A program made the translations under genes and the position numbers. Positions 24,551-34,625 of a stretch of 64,000 nucleotides of DNA are shown here, piece after piece (position 1 is the first letter of the stretch; every line of letters starts with the position of its first letter). Origin of the DNA: Dasyornis broadbenti (lineage: Eukaryota > Chordata > Aves > Passeriformes > Dasyornithidae); assembly GCA_013397935.1 (NCBI GenBank), contig VZRN01001307.1, positions 271,972 through 335,971 of the forward strand. Reading direction: 5' to 3'. The notes below the pieces were generated by a model. That model did not search any database, was not told the DNA's origin, and saw only the letters and a program-made list of their open reading frames with translations.

Positions 24551-25050
24551 CCTGAAGGAATGTAGGTGGGTCAGGACGCTTACCCAAAATCATCCTTCAT
24601 GTGCTCAGCCAACACCTGCCAGCCTCGCACAGGCTGTCTTTACATACATTCAATGCACCGAGTGAGTTCGGGCAGACATTCCATAATCCTGCTTCACACA
24701 GCATTGTGCTTTGAGGCACCTGAAAAAAAACCCTGTTCCAATTGTCAGGACGACTGATCCTTCCCTAATCCCATTTGCTTGCTGAAGAATGAGCAGCTCT
24801 ACATGATTCCTGAGGCTGCTAAGTATCAGGTCTATCAAGTCAGGAACCAGACTTCACACACAAATGCAAGTTCGAGGGGTTGGCTTCAGGCCACTGAAAT
24901 TTTGCCTCCTATTTCATTTTCATCTTTCTCTGCTGGGAAACTCAGGAAGAAGAATTTGGTTGGGCAAGTCTAGACTTTAGTATGTGTTCTGAGGACATGT
25001 TTTTTATCAATCTGCCTAAAATTGCAGCAACTCAATACTTCAACATCACA
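24551..25050. other. Spacer between two same-strand CR1 copies
   Basis: Single-copy sequence with nothing recognised. It includes a short A-run near 24723 and an AT-rich end (AAAATTGCAGCAACTCAATA). Confidence 0.45.
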
Positions 25051-25345
25051 GGGAGAGAGTATTTACAAGAGCATGTAGTGACAGGACAAGGGGAATGGCT
25101 TCAAACCGACAGAGAGCAGGGTTAGATTAGATACTGGGGAAAAATTCTTCCCTGTGAGGGTGGGGAGACCCCAGCACAGGGTGCCCAGAGCAGCTGTGAC
25201 TGCCCAATCCCAGGAAGTGCCCAAGGCCAGGTTGGACAGGGCTTGGAGCAGCCTGGGACAGTGGAAGGTGTCCCTGCCATGGCAGGGGTGGCACCGGATG
25301 AGCTTTAAGGTGCCTTCCAACCCAAACCATGCTGGGATTCTGTGA
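25051..25345 (+). mobile_element. CR1 LINE fragment, ~295 bp
   Basis: It starts GGGAGAGAGTATTTACAAGA with GCATGTAGTGACAGGAC, the section before the usual CR1 truncation point. It continues TTAGATTAGATACTGGGG, AAATTCTTCCCTGTGAGGGT and CAACCCAAACCATGCTGGGA with TTCTGTGAT. It is well preserved. Confidence 0.95.
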
Positions 25346-25840
25346 TATTTTTATCACAGACACGCTTTTTCTTCTGGACACACTCCTCAAAACAACCAGC
25401 CTTGCTAATAACTCAGGCCCAAGATCGAAACCATTATGGAAGGTGTGATAATGTCACTAAAAATCCCAAACTTGAGCAAAATCCCATCACCACCAAAGAC
25501 AACACTTTCTGATTGGGTTCCTCCTAGATCAGGAAATTGAGGCATTTGTAAAACAAACCACAAGTGACTGCAAGAAGCGACAAACAAGGAGGTTATTTCA
25601 GCTTCCAGCCAACTTATCTTGCTAGAATTTATTCCAGCGTCTAATTATTGCTGTTTCTTGCACCAGAGAAGCCACAGAACTTATTGCCTTTACTCCCTCC
25701 CTCTGCAAATCCCCATCAGAGTCAGGGGCAGAAGCCTCATTAGGACTTGCAGGATCTAAAATACTTTTATGTCTTGTGCTGTCCCACTGGACTTTTCCAG
25801 GTGGCCTTTCTGCCACCACATCACCTTCTGGGCACCTGAA
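25346..25840. other. Single-copy spacer
   Basis: No recognisable feature. Frames here are shorter than 70 codons. Confidence 0.45.
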
Positions 25841-25940
25841 TCAAAGAATAATAGAATATCCCGAGCTGGAAAGGATCCACAAGGATCACTGAAGTTCAAC
25901 TCCTTGCCCTGCACAGGACAACCCCAAGAACGCCACCTGA
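25841..25940 (-). mobile_element. CR1 3' tail, alternative subfamily, inverted
   Basis: TCAAAGAATAATAGAATATC, CCGAGCTGGAAAGGATCCAC and AAGGATCACTGAAGTTCAAC with CCTGCACAGGACAACCCCAA match the AGAATATCCTGAGTTGGAAG type of CR1 end. The nearby copy at 37350 belongs to the same type. The right edge is uncertain. Confidence 0.82.
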
Positions 25941-27520
25941 AGACAGAAGGAGTGAGGAGCAGCTCAGAACTGATGTTGTTCCCCTCTAGGGCCTTGCAAA
26001 TGACCTGAGACGAAGCACGGAAATCATGGAAGAAACCAGACAGGCAGAAGAGGCAAGAAGTTAACAACTCGCTTTCATTCTTGGGACATCCACAGAGAAA
26101 TGATCCCTCCTTCACTGAAAGATGAATGGGCAGCTGTACAGGTTATGAGGGAGGTTTTATTGCAGATCAATAAATCTGTGTCACAAACCCCATCTGGAGG
26201 GAGTTTTAATTTAAAGAAAAGAGTGATGAACGCCGAAAGACAATAAATCAAAAAGTTGTGAAACCCCATCGGTATTAACCTTCTGTCAATGCAAGCACGG
26301 GCTCTGGACAGGGCTGGGGACAAGAGTTTGCTGTCCCCATGGACCCGGGGATCAGGAGCTTCACCAGGGATCAGGGAGCCAAGAGAAAGCCAGGATTTAT
26401 GACTGAGGTGCTACCAGAGATCAGCAGGTGTCAGGAGGAGGTGGTTCTCAGATCCAAATGGGAGAGAAAGCCAGAAAGAATAGACCAGGAAGAGTTCACG
26501 GCAACCAAGCTGAGACAGGACTGACAGAGGAGGGGAAGAGCAGCGATGATCTCAGATCCCTGCTCAAAACACACAGAAAAGAGCTTGACCCCAAGGCCCT
26601 CCTTTCCATCATGTGGCTTTCTCCGTCTGCCAGGTGCTGGCTCAGAGCAGGAGTAGAAGCCAACCCAAACAAACACAAATCTGGTCAAAGCCAGTGATGA
26701 GAGAGATGCTGATAAAGTAAAAAATCCTTCAGGGATTCTGGAAGAAGCCCCAGGTCTCCAGGTGGGGATTCCAAGCCCCTCCTCATTACCAGCCTCTCCT
26801 GGAGGTCACAGCTGGACACCTTGGCTTTGCTCAGCGGGGAGGCTCCGGTTCCTCGCACACTGATCGGGGATGCAATCAGGTGCCTGCAGCCCTTCTCACA
26901 AGCATGATCCCCCCTCCCCTTGCCCGAGCCCACCTGCCAGTCACAACACCTCCGGCTCGTGGAATGACACACTCATGGAACACTTTGCGTTGGACAGAAA
27001 TCTCCCCAGCTGGGAGGTTTCCAAACATCCTAAACACCAGTTGCTTTTAAATTTTGGAAATCTGCACTTTTTCTAAATTCCCGAGCTGTGCTATTAATCT
27101 TATCTTCCATTAGGCAAACGAGAGCTTTTTAAAAAATCCAATTTACTTTTCCCCGTATACACTTCAGGTTAACTTTATTTTTCACGTTACTCAGCTTGAA
27201 CTAAGCAATAATCATTTCCAGATTAATGATGATAATTTCAAACACTTTTCAGAGCAGGCATCTTAATATCCTCTCTGACCAGCGGAGAATTTCCTGTTCT
27301 ACAACAGGATTACATTTAGGAAGATTAAACACATTTCTGTTTTGCTGGAGGCGGTGGGGATGGGGACTTGGTGAAAGACTCTCAGTGGAAATCTCCATCC
27401 AGGACAAGTTCAGGAATGCAAAAAACAGGGGTTATTTTCTTCTTCCCTAAAATAAATGCAATTAATTTTAAAAGGCACGGTCCTGTAGCATGTCCTGGGA
27501 AAAGCCATTCTGCTGGAAAA
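25941..27520. other. Single-copy DNA, no gene seen
   Basis: A 61-codon plus-strand frame at 26339-26524 is rich in charged residues but matches nothing known to me. AT-rich sequence at 27040-27250 (TTTAAAAAATCCAATTTACT, ATTAATGATGATAATTTC) is non-repetitive. Confidence 0.45.
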
Positions 27521-27720
27521 ATCATAGAATCACGGAACGGTTTGGGTTGGAAGGGACTTTAAAACTCATCTTGTTCCAACTCTCTGCCATGGACAGGCAG
27601 GGACACCTTCCGCTATCCCAGGTTGCTCCAAGCCCTGTCCAACCTGGCCTTGGACCCTTCCAGGGATGGGGAACATCCTCTCTGAGCAACCTGTCCCAGG
27701 GCCTCTGTATTCTGCCAGTG
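27521..27720 (-). mobile_element. CR1 LINE fragment, inverted, ~200 bp
   Basis: It opens with a well-kept terminus ATCATAGAATCACGGAACGG, then TTTGGGTTGGAAGGGACTTT, GGCAGGGACACCTTCCGCTA and GCTCCAAGCCCTGTCCAACC. It fades after CTGTCCCAGGGCCTC. Confidence 0.93.
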
Positions 27721-29304
27721 GATTCAAACGCCACTTTTTATCCCTAAGTCCATTCATTTAACCCAAAAAAAGAGGTGTTGCTGCACTAAAATGCTTGTTG
27801 GTTCTGCAGGACATGGGAGCAAGGGGAAGACTCACCAGGTTTGGATCTTGGAGCTGGGAAATGCCCTCAGCTCTATCCTGTAAAGGGGAAACTGAGGCCA
27901 AGAGAGGAGATGCTGTGGCTTCACTGATGTTTAAATTGGAAACACAAATTAAATCCCAGAAGATCCAGTCAAGCCGGCTGGAAGGGGCTCATCCCAGGGG
28001 GCTGATGTCGGCAAGATTAGAAAAATCCCGCTACTCTATTCAGCCCTGCTTTAATGGATTCAGCTTCCTTTAAAAAGACAAATACTATAATATGAGAGGA
28101 TATTTCACATTGTTCTCAAGGGCTTTTTACAGGCTTTGAGCCATGAAAACAAGAGGGAGGGCACAGCAGGCACCTCGGCAGCAAAAGGCAGGCTGATGAG
28201 GTGATGGAAAACACGGAGCAGTTTGGATGCACAGTTGATGCTCCAGCAATTCAGGAGCTGATGAGAGCAGGAAACCAGAGGGCTAAGTGGAAAAGAGCAA
28301 AAATGTGATCAGGAACACACGATGGAGCTCCCTGAACTAAAATTACCCTCAGTTATTGCTGTGGCCCAGCTGGGACGTGCCTCGGAACGGCCACAACCAA
28401 AACCCTGTCGCTCCCATGCACTCTCCCACTCTCGTCTTCCTCTGAACAGCTCAAACCACAGCAGACATTTCCGCACTCCGGCTTTCAGGCGTGGAGGAGG
28501 AAAACCGGTCAGGAATTCAGCAACCCTCATTAATGACTTGTACATTCACTGAGCTGATAACGCTCCCGTCCCTGAGCTCGCAGCCTGAGGTTTCAAGGCA
28601 GGGATGTTTCCCCGAGCTACAGCTCAAAATGCCTGGAGCCATTCAGAACAGGATGGCTTGAAAAATAAGCAAAGAAAATTTTAAAAAAACCAACACAAAT
28701 CCTTCAGTCAGATGTGAATGAGCATCATTAAGGCAGGAGAAGTCCATGAGTTCAAGCCCATCATCATCTGTGTCGCTTTATTAATGGAGGCTCCTTTGGG
28801 ATCCCGATTTCTCCCTCAGCCCAGCCCAAGAGGGTGAGAAAGGAGTTGGTTTTTTGCTGCTCAAACCCAAAGCTTTGACAGGGAGGCAGAAAGGAGAGCG
28901 AGAGTGAATATTAGCACATCAGCTTTTTGGGTCACCATTAGAAAGGATCATGTGAAAGGAGGTCAGATAAATATTTAACATGGTTATTAATATCTGCTCC
29001 TAATTTCATTCCTCCTCCTCCTCTGGCTCCCGGCTCCTCCCTTCACTCTTCATCTCTTCATTTGATGCGGTTGATCCCTTTTAAGAAGGTCAGTCGGGAT
29101 CATAGGATGGCGCTGGCTGGCAAAGGCGGGCAGAGGGAGAGAGCTGCGACCTTCCCGTGGGAGCATGGCTGGAATTAGGCTGGGGCTGGCGCCGGATCCG
29201 AGGCATCGGTGACACCCTTGGCTCTCTCCTCCCCAGTGCACGGCTCTGCTCAGCCCCGGCGTCACCGCGGCTTCAGCGTGGGGGCAGTGATGGAAAAACA
29301 GAGC
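27721..29304. other. Single-copy DNA with a MIR-like remnant
   Basis: This includes the MIR-like stretch at 27870-27925 (listed separately) and an AT-rich piece at 28670-28700. At 28920-29050, AAATATTTAACATGGTTATT and AATATCTGCTCCTAATTTC are followed by a short CCT run. No gene is recognised. Confidence 0.45.
27870..27925 (+). mobile_element. Possible MIR-like ancient SINE remnant
   Basis: CCTGTAAAGGGGAAACTGAG with GCCAAGAGAGGAGATG resembles the MIR core (..TTTTACAGATGAGGAAACTGAGGC..). MIR-type SINEs predate the bird-mammal split, so relics in birds are expected but rare and heavily worn. The short length makes chance similarity possible. Confidence 0.35.
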
Positions 29305-29778
29305 TGGAGCCCAAAATACGAGGATATGGAGCTGCTGGAGCAAGTCCAGGGGAGGCCACAGAGATGCTCCAAGGACTGGAGCCTCCCTGCTTTGGAGCCA
29401 GGCTGGAGCAGTTGAGTGGGAGAAGAAAGGCTCCAGAGAGACCTTAGAGCACCTTCCAGGGCCTAAAGGGACTCCAGGAGAGCTGGAGAGGGACTGGGGA
29501 CAAGGGATGGAGGGACAGGACACAGGGAATGGCTTCCCACTGCCAGAGGGCAGGGCTGGATGGGATATTGGGAAGGAATTCCTCCCTGTGAGGGTGGGGA
29601 GGCCCTGGCCCAGGGTGCCCAGAGCAGCTGTGGCTGCCCCTGGACCCCTGGCGGTGTCTAAGGCCAGGTTGGACAGGGCTGGGAGCAGCCTGGGACGGTG
29701 GAAGGTGTCCCTGCCATGGCAGGGGTGGAATGGGATGGGCTTTAAGGTGCCTTCCAACCCAAACCATTCCATGATCCT
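29305..29778 (+). mobile_element. CR1 LINE, ~475 bp, partial ORF2 and 3' tail
   Basis: GAGCCCAAAATACGAGGATA, GAGCTGCTGGAGCAAGTCC and GGAGGCCACAGAGATGCTCC mark the ORF2 C-terminal region. The tail then runs GGGATGGGCTTTAAGGTGCC to CAACCCAAACCATTCCATGA. The minus-strand 292-codon frame crossing this copy is a by-product. Confidence 0.95.
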
Positions 29779-32702
29779 TAAACAGCAGAGACAACACACC
29801 CTGAGAGATGCACACACACACGGGGTGAAGAGCTTGTCCAGAATTCCTGGCAGGAACCCCAGAGCAAAGAGGGGGGACATTATTCCAGCAAAAGGGGGCA
29901 TCTGTGAGCCCTCAAAAGGCCTCACCAACAGTCACACACCACCAGAAACCAAACACGATCCCAAACCACACAAACCAGCTCCTGCCCCCACCTGTCAGCT
30001 CTGTTAATCCCCTGTCAAGCTCACAGCTGTGGGTTTTTCCCTGTTTTCCCATGGGGAAAACCAGGATGAGGCTCCACTTTCTACCTTCCTGAGCCACTGC
30101 CACTGGGGCCTGCTGGCAGGCAGCTCCCAGTGATATACGCTCTGCCTTCACCAATTTGGGATCTTCACAGCTGCATATCATGGGGCTTTTTTAATTTCAA
30201 AACCTTATTTACAGATTTCTCAGCACACACCTGTGTGCGCTCCTTTGCATTTTCCTGTCCTATGCTGCCATCCTGCCATCATTCCTTAAGACAATATTCC
30301 CTCAGGGAGAAAAGAGAATCACCTCATCCAATTTTCCTACACAAACAGCCCCAAAAATGCTTCGGGGTCTTTGGGTTGTGACCCCTGATCCTACTGCCTC
30401 TTTGGAAGAGGATGCCAAGAGCTTCATCCCCTTCATATCCCCAGAAACTCATTTCTCCCAATGTCCTCGCCCTGTTCACTGGCTGCCAGGCTGCCACGGA
30501 GAATTTACAGCTCTGTCGAAGGAGCACTGCATGACTTAGGGCCAGGTCTGCTTGGAAATAAAAGGATCCGAACTCGAGCAGAGATAAGTCATCCTGCACC
30601 GCGCCGAGCCCAGGAAAAACAACAGCGAGGGAAATAATTCTAAAAGGTGGAGAGAGAAACTCCCTTCTCTTGTTTGGGATTTGGATGGACTCTGTCACAG
30701 AGAGAAGCACCCAAGGAAAAAGGCAGCACCCCTCTGCCACTGCGCCAGGAGATGTGGGATCCCCAGCATTGCTGGTGTTGAGCACTCAAAGGTATCTTGG
30801 GCTCAGAGATTTCAGCTCATCTTTCTGCTTTAAATCATGGAAAAGCCCCAGGACACGGTGGGCAACCAGCAGGAGGGTCAAGGAGTCAAGTGCTCGAATA
30901 TCAGGTCAGGCACTGATCCAACTCTGGGCATTTCCCCATCTCAAGCAGGTTTCTCTGCAGGCCCTCATTGCTCCGGTGGCTCCAGGGCTTGTTTGTTTTA
31001 CACTGTTCCAACCTGCTCCAAAGACAGAATTATTCACCTCCTCCTCAGCCTTTTCTGGTGCTTCCCACAGCAGCGTTAAATGCTCTGGAAACCTCCACAC
31101 ATCCACCTTTGTGGCCCTCCCTCTATTTCACTATTTTCTCAACCAGGAGCAAAGCCCTGGAGCTTTGGTGCTTCAAACTCCCCAGGCAACCTTTGCCAGC
31201 AGGAGAGGAAGAAATAAGAGCACCAAACTCCATGGAGCATCCAGGGGGATGAGTTTGACCTTCAGGCAGGGATAAACAAACATTTCAGACCCACAGCATC
31301 CGAAGTGCGGGGTGGGATATTGACACACTTGTATTCCAGCATCTAAATTGGGAAACCGATCTGCCCTGGTGAGGCTGAGTGTGACAGAGCTGCTTTTCCA
31401 GGAGGTCACCCAAGGAGAGCCCCGCCTGCTGCAGGACAAGGGGCTCTGCCAGGAGAAGCCATTCCTGATGTTCTGCACGTTGGCTCTGAGGCACCAGGAG
31501 GGAATGCTCTGCGGGAACGGCACCCTGAGGATCCCGGAGCTCCACTCCAGCTCCTGGCATCCCCCTCAGTGCTCCCAGCTCCATTAGACCAGAGAGGCAC
31601 AGCAGACCCAGCATCTACACACCAACAGCCCCATTCATGAAACCAGCCCTTCAGATCTCATTTCCAGCCTTTTCTCCCTCTCACGCATCCTTTTCTCCCT
31701 CCAGACCTCCCTTCTCGCTCCCTTTTTCAGTGCACAAAAGGTCTGCTGCTAAGCAGGGGTTGCCATGAAAACAAGACAAGAGTTCGGGTGCGGAAAAGCG
31801 CCCACGTACCATCCTCTTCTCCCAATATAAATAAATAAGGGGGGAAAAAAAAAGATAGATGTTTAGTGTCACTTGAGAGGAGCATGGAGCAGAAATTATG
31901 GCAATTTCCTGTAACTGGAATCAAATGCCCAACTTGCCAGCTCGCAGCAGGGCACTGCCATTAATTCCAACACTTGTGCAAGAGCCGCGTTCCCATTACA
32001 GGGGCCAATTTCGAGTCCATTTCCCTGATCAGCAGACGGCTCCGAAATTGGGGCTTGATAGATTTGATCAGGGCAGAGTTTGCACAGGCTGTGATTTTGG
32101 AGAGGAAAACTGCAAGGAAAAAATTGTGTTCGAAATCCTCCGGTGCTGGTGAGGGGGTGGGAGATGCCCCCCATCCCAGCACCATCTCAATTATCCCAGG
32201 CGGATATCGCTGAGCAGCAACCTGCTAAGGGAATTGGACGGATTAACGGCTGTAAAAACAAAACTGTTATTTAAGCAAGGCATAACCAAGTCCAGCTATC
32301 TCCTGCGGGCTGCCACAGGGATTGGCAGAGCTTCCTGCAGCCCCAGCTCGGGACAATTAAGCTGCAAAGGAACTCTGCTATCCAGGACCTGATTCCTGCA
32401 GTTTTCTCCTCAGTATTTCCAGACAAAGGATCAATTCCTGCACAGCAATTGTCCCAGGATATTTGGGGGTGGCGTGAAGGTGCTACACCAGGATGCTCAT
32501 GGAGGTATTTGCAGACGGACTGATGGATGATTTCCAGCAGCAGCATGGAATTGTCCTCCTGGAGACTGAGCGTCCTGGATCTCTAGACTGGAAAGATTAG
32601 GAAGCGCATGGAGAAGGTGGCACCACCTTTTCTGCCCTGTCGCAGCCTAAGCCAGCGTCTCTCCAGCCCTGCCTGAAAATCAGGACTCCAGCTTGCTGCA
32701 TT
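29779..32702. other. Single-copy DNA, no gene seen
   Basis: A 201-codon plus frame (30670-31275) and a 153-codon minus frame (30324-30785) overlap frames in other phases and contain no recognised domain. A poly(A)-like GGGGAAAAAAAAAGATAG lies at 31840-31857. Nothing else is identifiable. Confidence 0.45.
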
Positions 32703-33000
32703 ACTGCCCTGGGACAGGGATATTTGGGAACAGACAACCCCTCCTTAGGTCCTCCTGTGCCAGGGATATTTGGGGACAATCCCTCCTCAGTTCCTCCTGT
32801 GTCACGTTCCTGGGACAGGGATATTTGGGGACAATCCCTCGTCTGCTCCTCCTGCATTAGAGCCCTGGGACAGGGATATTTGGGAACAGACAAGCCCTCC
32901 TCAGGTCCTCCTACATCAGGGATATTTGGGGACAATCCCTCCTCACTTCCTCCTGTGTCACATTCCCGGGACAGAGATATTTGGGAACACACAGCCCCTC
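32703..33000. repeat. Minisatellite with nested 155-156 bp period
   Basis: Six copies of a GGGACAGGGATATTTGGG-type unit occur, with GATATT starting at 32720, 32765, 32820, 32875, 32921 and 32976. Spacings are 45, 55, 55, 46 and 55 bp, so three different subunits repeat as a block of 155-156 bp, present twice. Between the cores, CCTCCTCAGGTCCTCCTG-like pyrimidine sequence is shared. A 145-codon open frame on each strand (minus 32597-33034, plus 32724-33161) results from this repetition. Confidence 0.92.
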
Positions 33001-33023
33001 CTCTGCTCCCTATCCCAAAGCAA

Positions 33024-33062
33024 GCCATCCTCATGCCATCCTCATGCCATCCTCATGCCATC
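33024..33062. repeat. 11-bp tandem repeat, 3 copies
   Basis: GCCATCCTCAT occurs three times in a row after CAAAGCAA. It borders the larger minisatellite on its right. Confidence 0.9.
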
Positions 33063-33756
33063 TCCACACCATCCCTCCTGGAAAGGGAAGTAATCCGCCC
33101 CGAGATGGGGAGCAGGATCGTAACTCGCACCTCAAAGGATGAATATTCATTTCGGCACTAAGCCCCCTATCAGGACTCCCAGGCAGGTGGCATTCAGACT
33201 GGATCCCCAGAGAGTTTTGTTTTATTCTCTGGAAGCAGAGCCCTGACTTGGAGACACAATAACTCACTTAAGGAAGGCTAATTCCATCTGCCGGGGAATT
33301 GGAAGTGCAGTGGGAAGGCGACACTCGGATGACAGCCTGGCAACACCACTCGCGTCTCTCCCTGTCCCTGCTCCGACGCTGGCAGGGCACAGCCACAAAT
33401 CCCTGGAACAGCTACAGGTTTGCAGATGGGATACAAAGAGGGACAAAGCATTCCTTGCTATTCCTTTGGAGCCAGGACACCCTAACAAGAAACAAAGCCC
33501 CGTCACAGGCTTGTGCCAGGCTCCCCAGTGCCGGTGCCTAATGAAAACATTTGCAATTACAATGATAATATTATGATTTTAAAAGGAATTAGATTCTGCT
33601 GACCTAAATATTAATCATGCAGAGAGTCAGGGCTGTGTGGACTTTTACAAAGAAAGTTGCACAGCTCCTTTCCAAGAATTTACAGGAGCAGTGGGTAGGA
33701 GGGGGAGCGATGCCACAGGAACCCACACCACGCCTCACCCCCAGGACTGCTGGTGC

Positions 33757-33805
33757 AATGTGCTGCCTCAGTCTCCTCACCTTTACAAAAAGGATGAATG
33801 GAAAA
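33757..33805 (-). mobile_element. Possible MIR-like ancient SINE remnant, inverted
   Basis: TGCTGCCTCAGTCTCCTCAC followed by CTTTACAAAAAGGATGAATG resembles the complement of the MIR core (TGCCTCAGTTTCCTCATCTGTAAAATGGG). The order and spacing of the two blocks fit. The match is short. Confidence 0.4.
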
Positions 33806-34002
33806 TAAACACCAAGAGAACGGAATATTTTTCCTCTTTTAAAAAAAAAAGAAGCGGCAATCATCAGCTAAAGACGTTTCTCTCATCTGAAATTGCAGAG
33901 TATTAAACTGCTGAGCAGTTGTGACAGGTGCTGTAACAGCAGCATTCATGATCAGGTTGGTTCTGTTCACTGCTCCTCACTCATGTGCTCCTCCCCAGAG
34001 CT

Positions 34003-34040
34003 TGCTTTACTCCTGCTTTACTCCTGCTTTACTCCTGCTC
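34003..34040. repeat. 11-bp tandem repeat, 3 copies
   Basis: TGCTTTACTCC is repeated three times in perfect phase and followed by a partial TGCT. It is a small isolated expansion. Confidence 0.9.
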
Positions 34041-34148
34041 GGACATGGCACTGACTTTGATGCCTCTTCACCCAGTGATTGACGTCACAGCATCGCCACA
34101 GGAGTGGCACTGAATGTCCCATCCCGGCAGCCCCTGTCAGGCGGTGTT

Positions 34149-34625
34149 TCGCAGAATCCCAGGATGGTTTAGGTGGGAAGAGACCTTGGAGACCATCCCA
34201 TTCCACCCGCTGTGGGACACCTCCCACTGTCCCAGGTTTCTCCAAGCCCTGTCCAACCTGGCCTTGGACGCTGCCAGAGATGGAACAGCCACAGCTTCTC
34301 TGGGCACCCTGTGCCAGGGCCTCACCACCTTCATAGGGAAGAATTTCTCCCCAATATCCCATTTAATCTTTCCCTCTGACAGTGCAAAACCATTCCCCCT
34401 GATCCTGGCACTCCAGGCCCTTGTCCCCAGTCCCTCTCCAGCTCTCCTGGAACCCCTTTAGGCCCTGGAAGGAGCTCTGAGGTCTCCCTGGCTCCTTCTC
34501 TTCTCCTGGTGAATGGCCCCGGCTCTCTCAGCCTGGCTCCAGAGCAGAGCGGCTCCAGGCCTTGGGGTTTCTCCGTAGCCTCCTCAGGATTTGCTCCAAC
34601 AGGCTCACACTCCATTTCTCCTTCC
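34149..34625 (-). mobile_element. CR1 LINE, ~475 bp, inverted
   Basis: The copy runs from the tail CGCAGAATCCCAGGATGGTT through TTGTCCCCAGTCCCTCTCCA and CTCTCAGCCTGGCTCCAGAG to GCCTCCTCAGGATTTGCTCC. The last blocks are the complement of the ORF2 C-terminal region. It is comparable in extent to the copy at 29305. Confidence 0.94.

Larger units (their letters stand above)
33063..34148. other. Single-copy DNA with MIR-like remnant
   Basis: No gene. Contains the MIR-like piece at 33757-33805, an A-run at 33840-33850 and a short 11-bp repeat near 34005. The rest is unremarkable. Confidence 0.45.

Noticed and set aside
29050..29928. 292-codon minus-strand open frame
   Set aside because: It is mostly the antisense of a CR1 copy (29305-29778) and has no recognised domain.
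30670..31275. 201-codon plus-strand open frame
   Set aside because: Other frames are open in parallel and no domain is visible.
32597..33161. 145-codon frames on both strands
   Set aside because: Produced by the nested minisatellite at 32703-33000.
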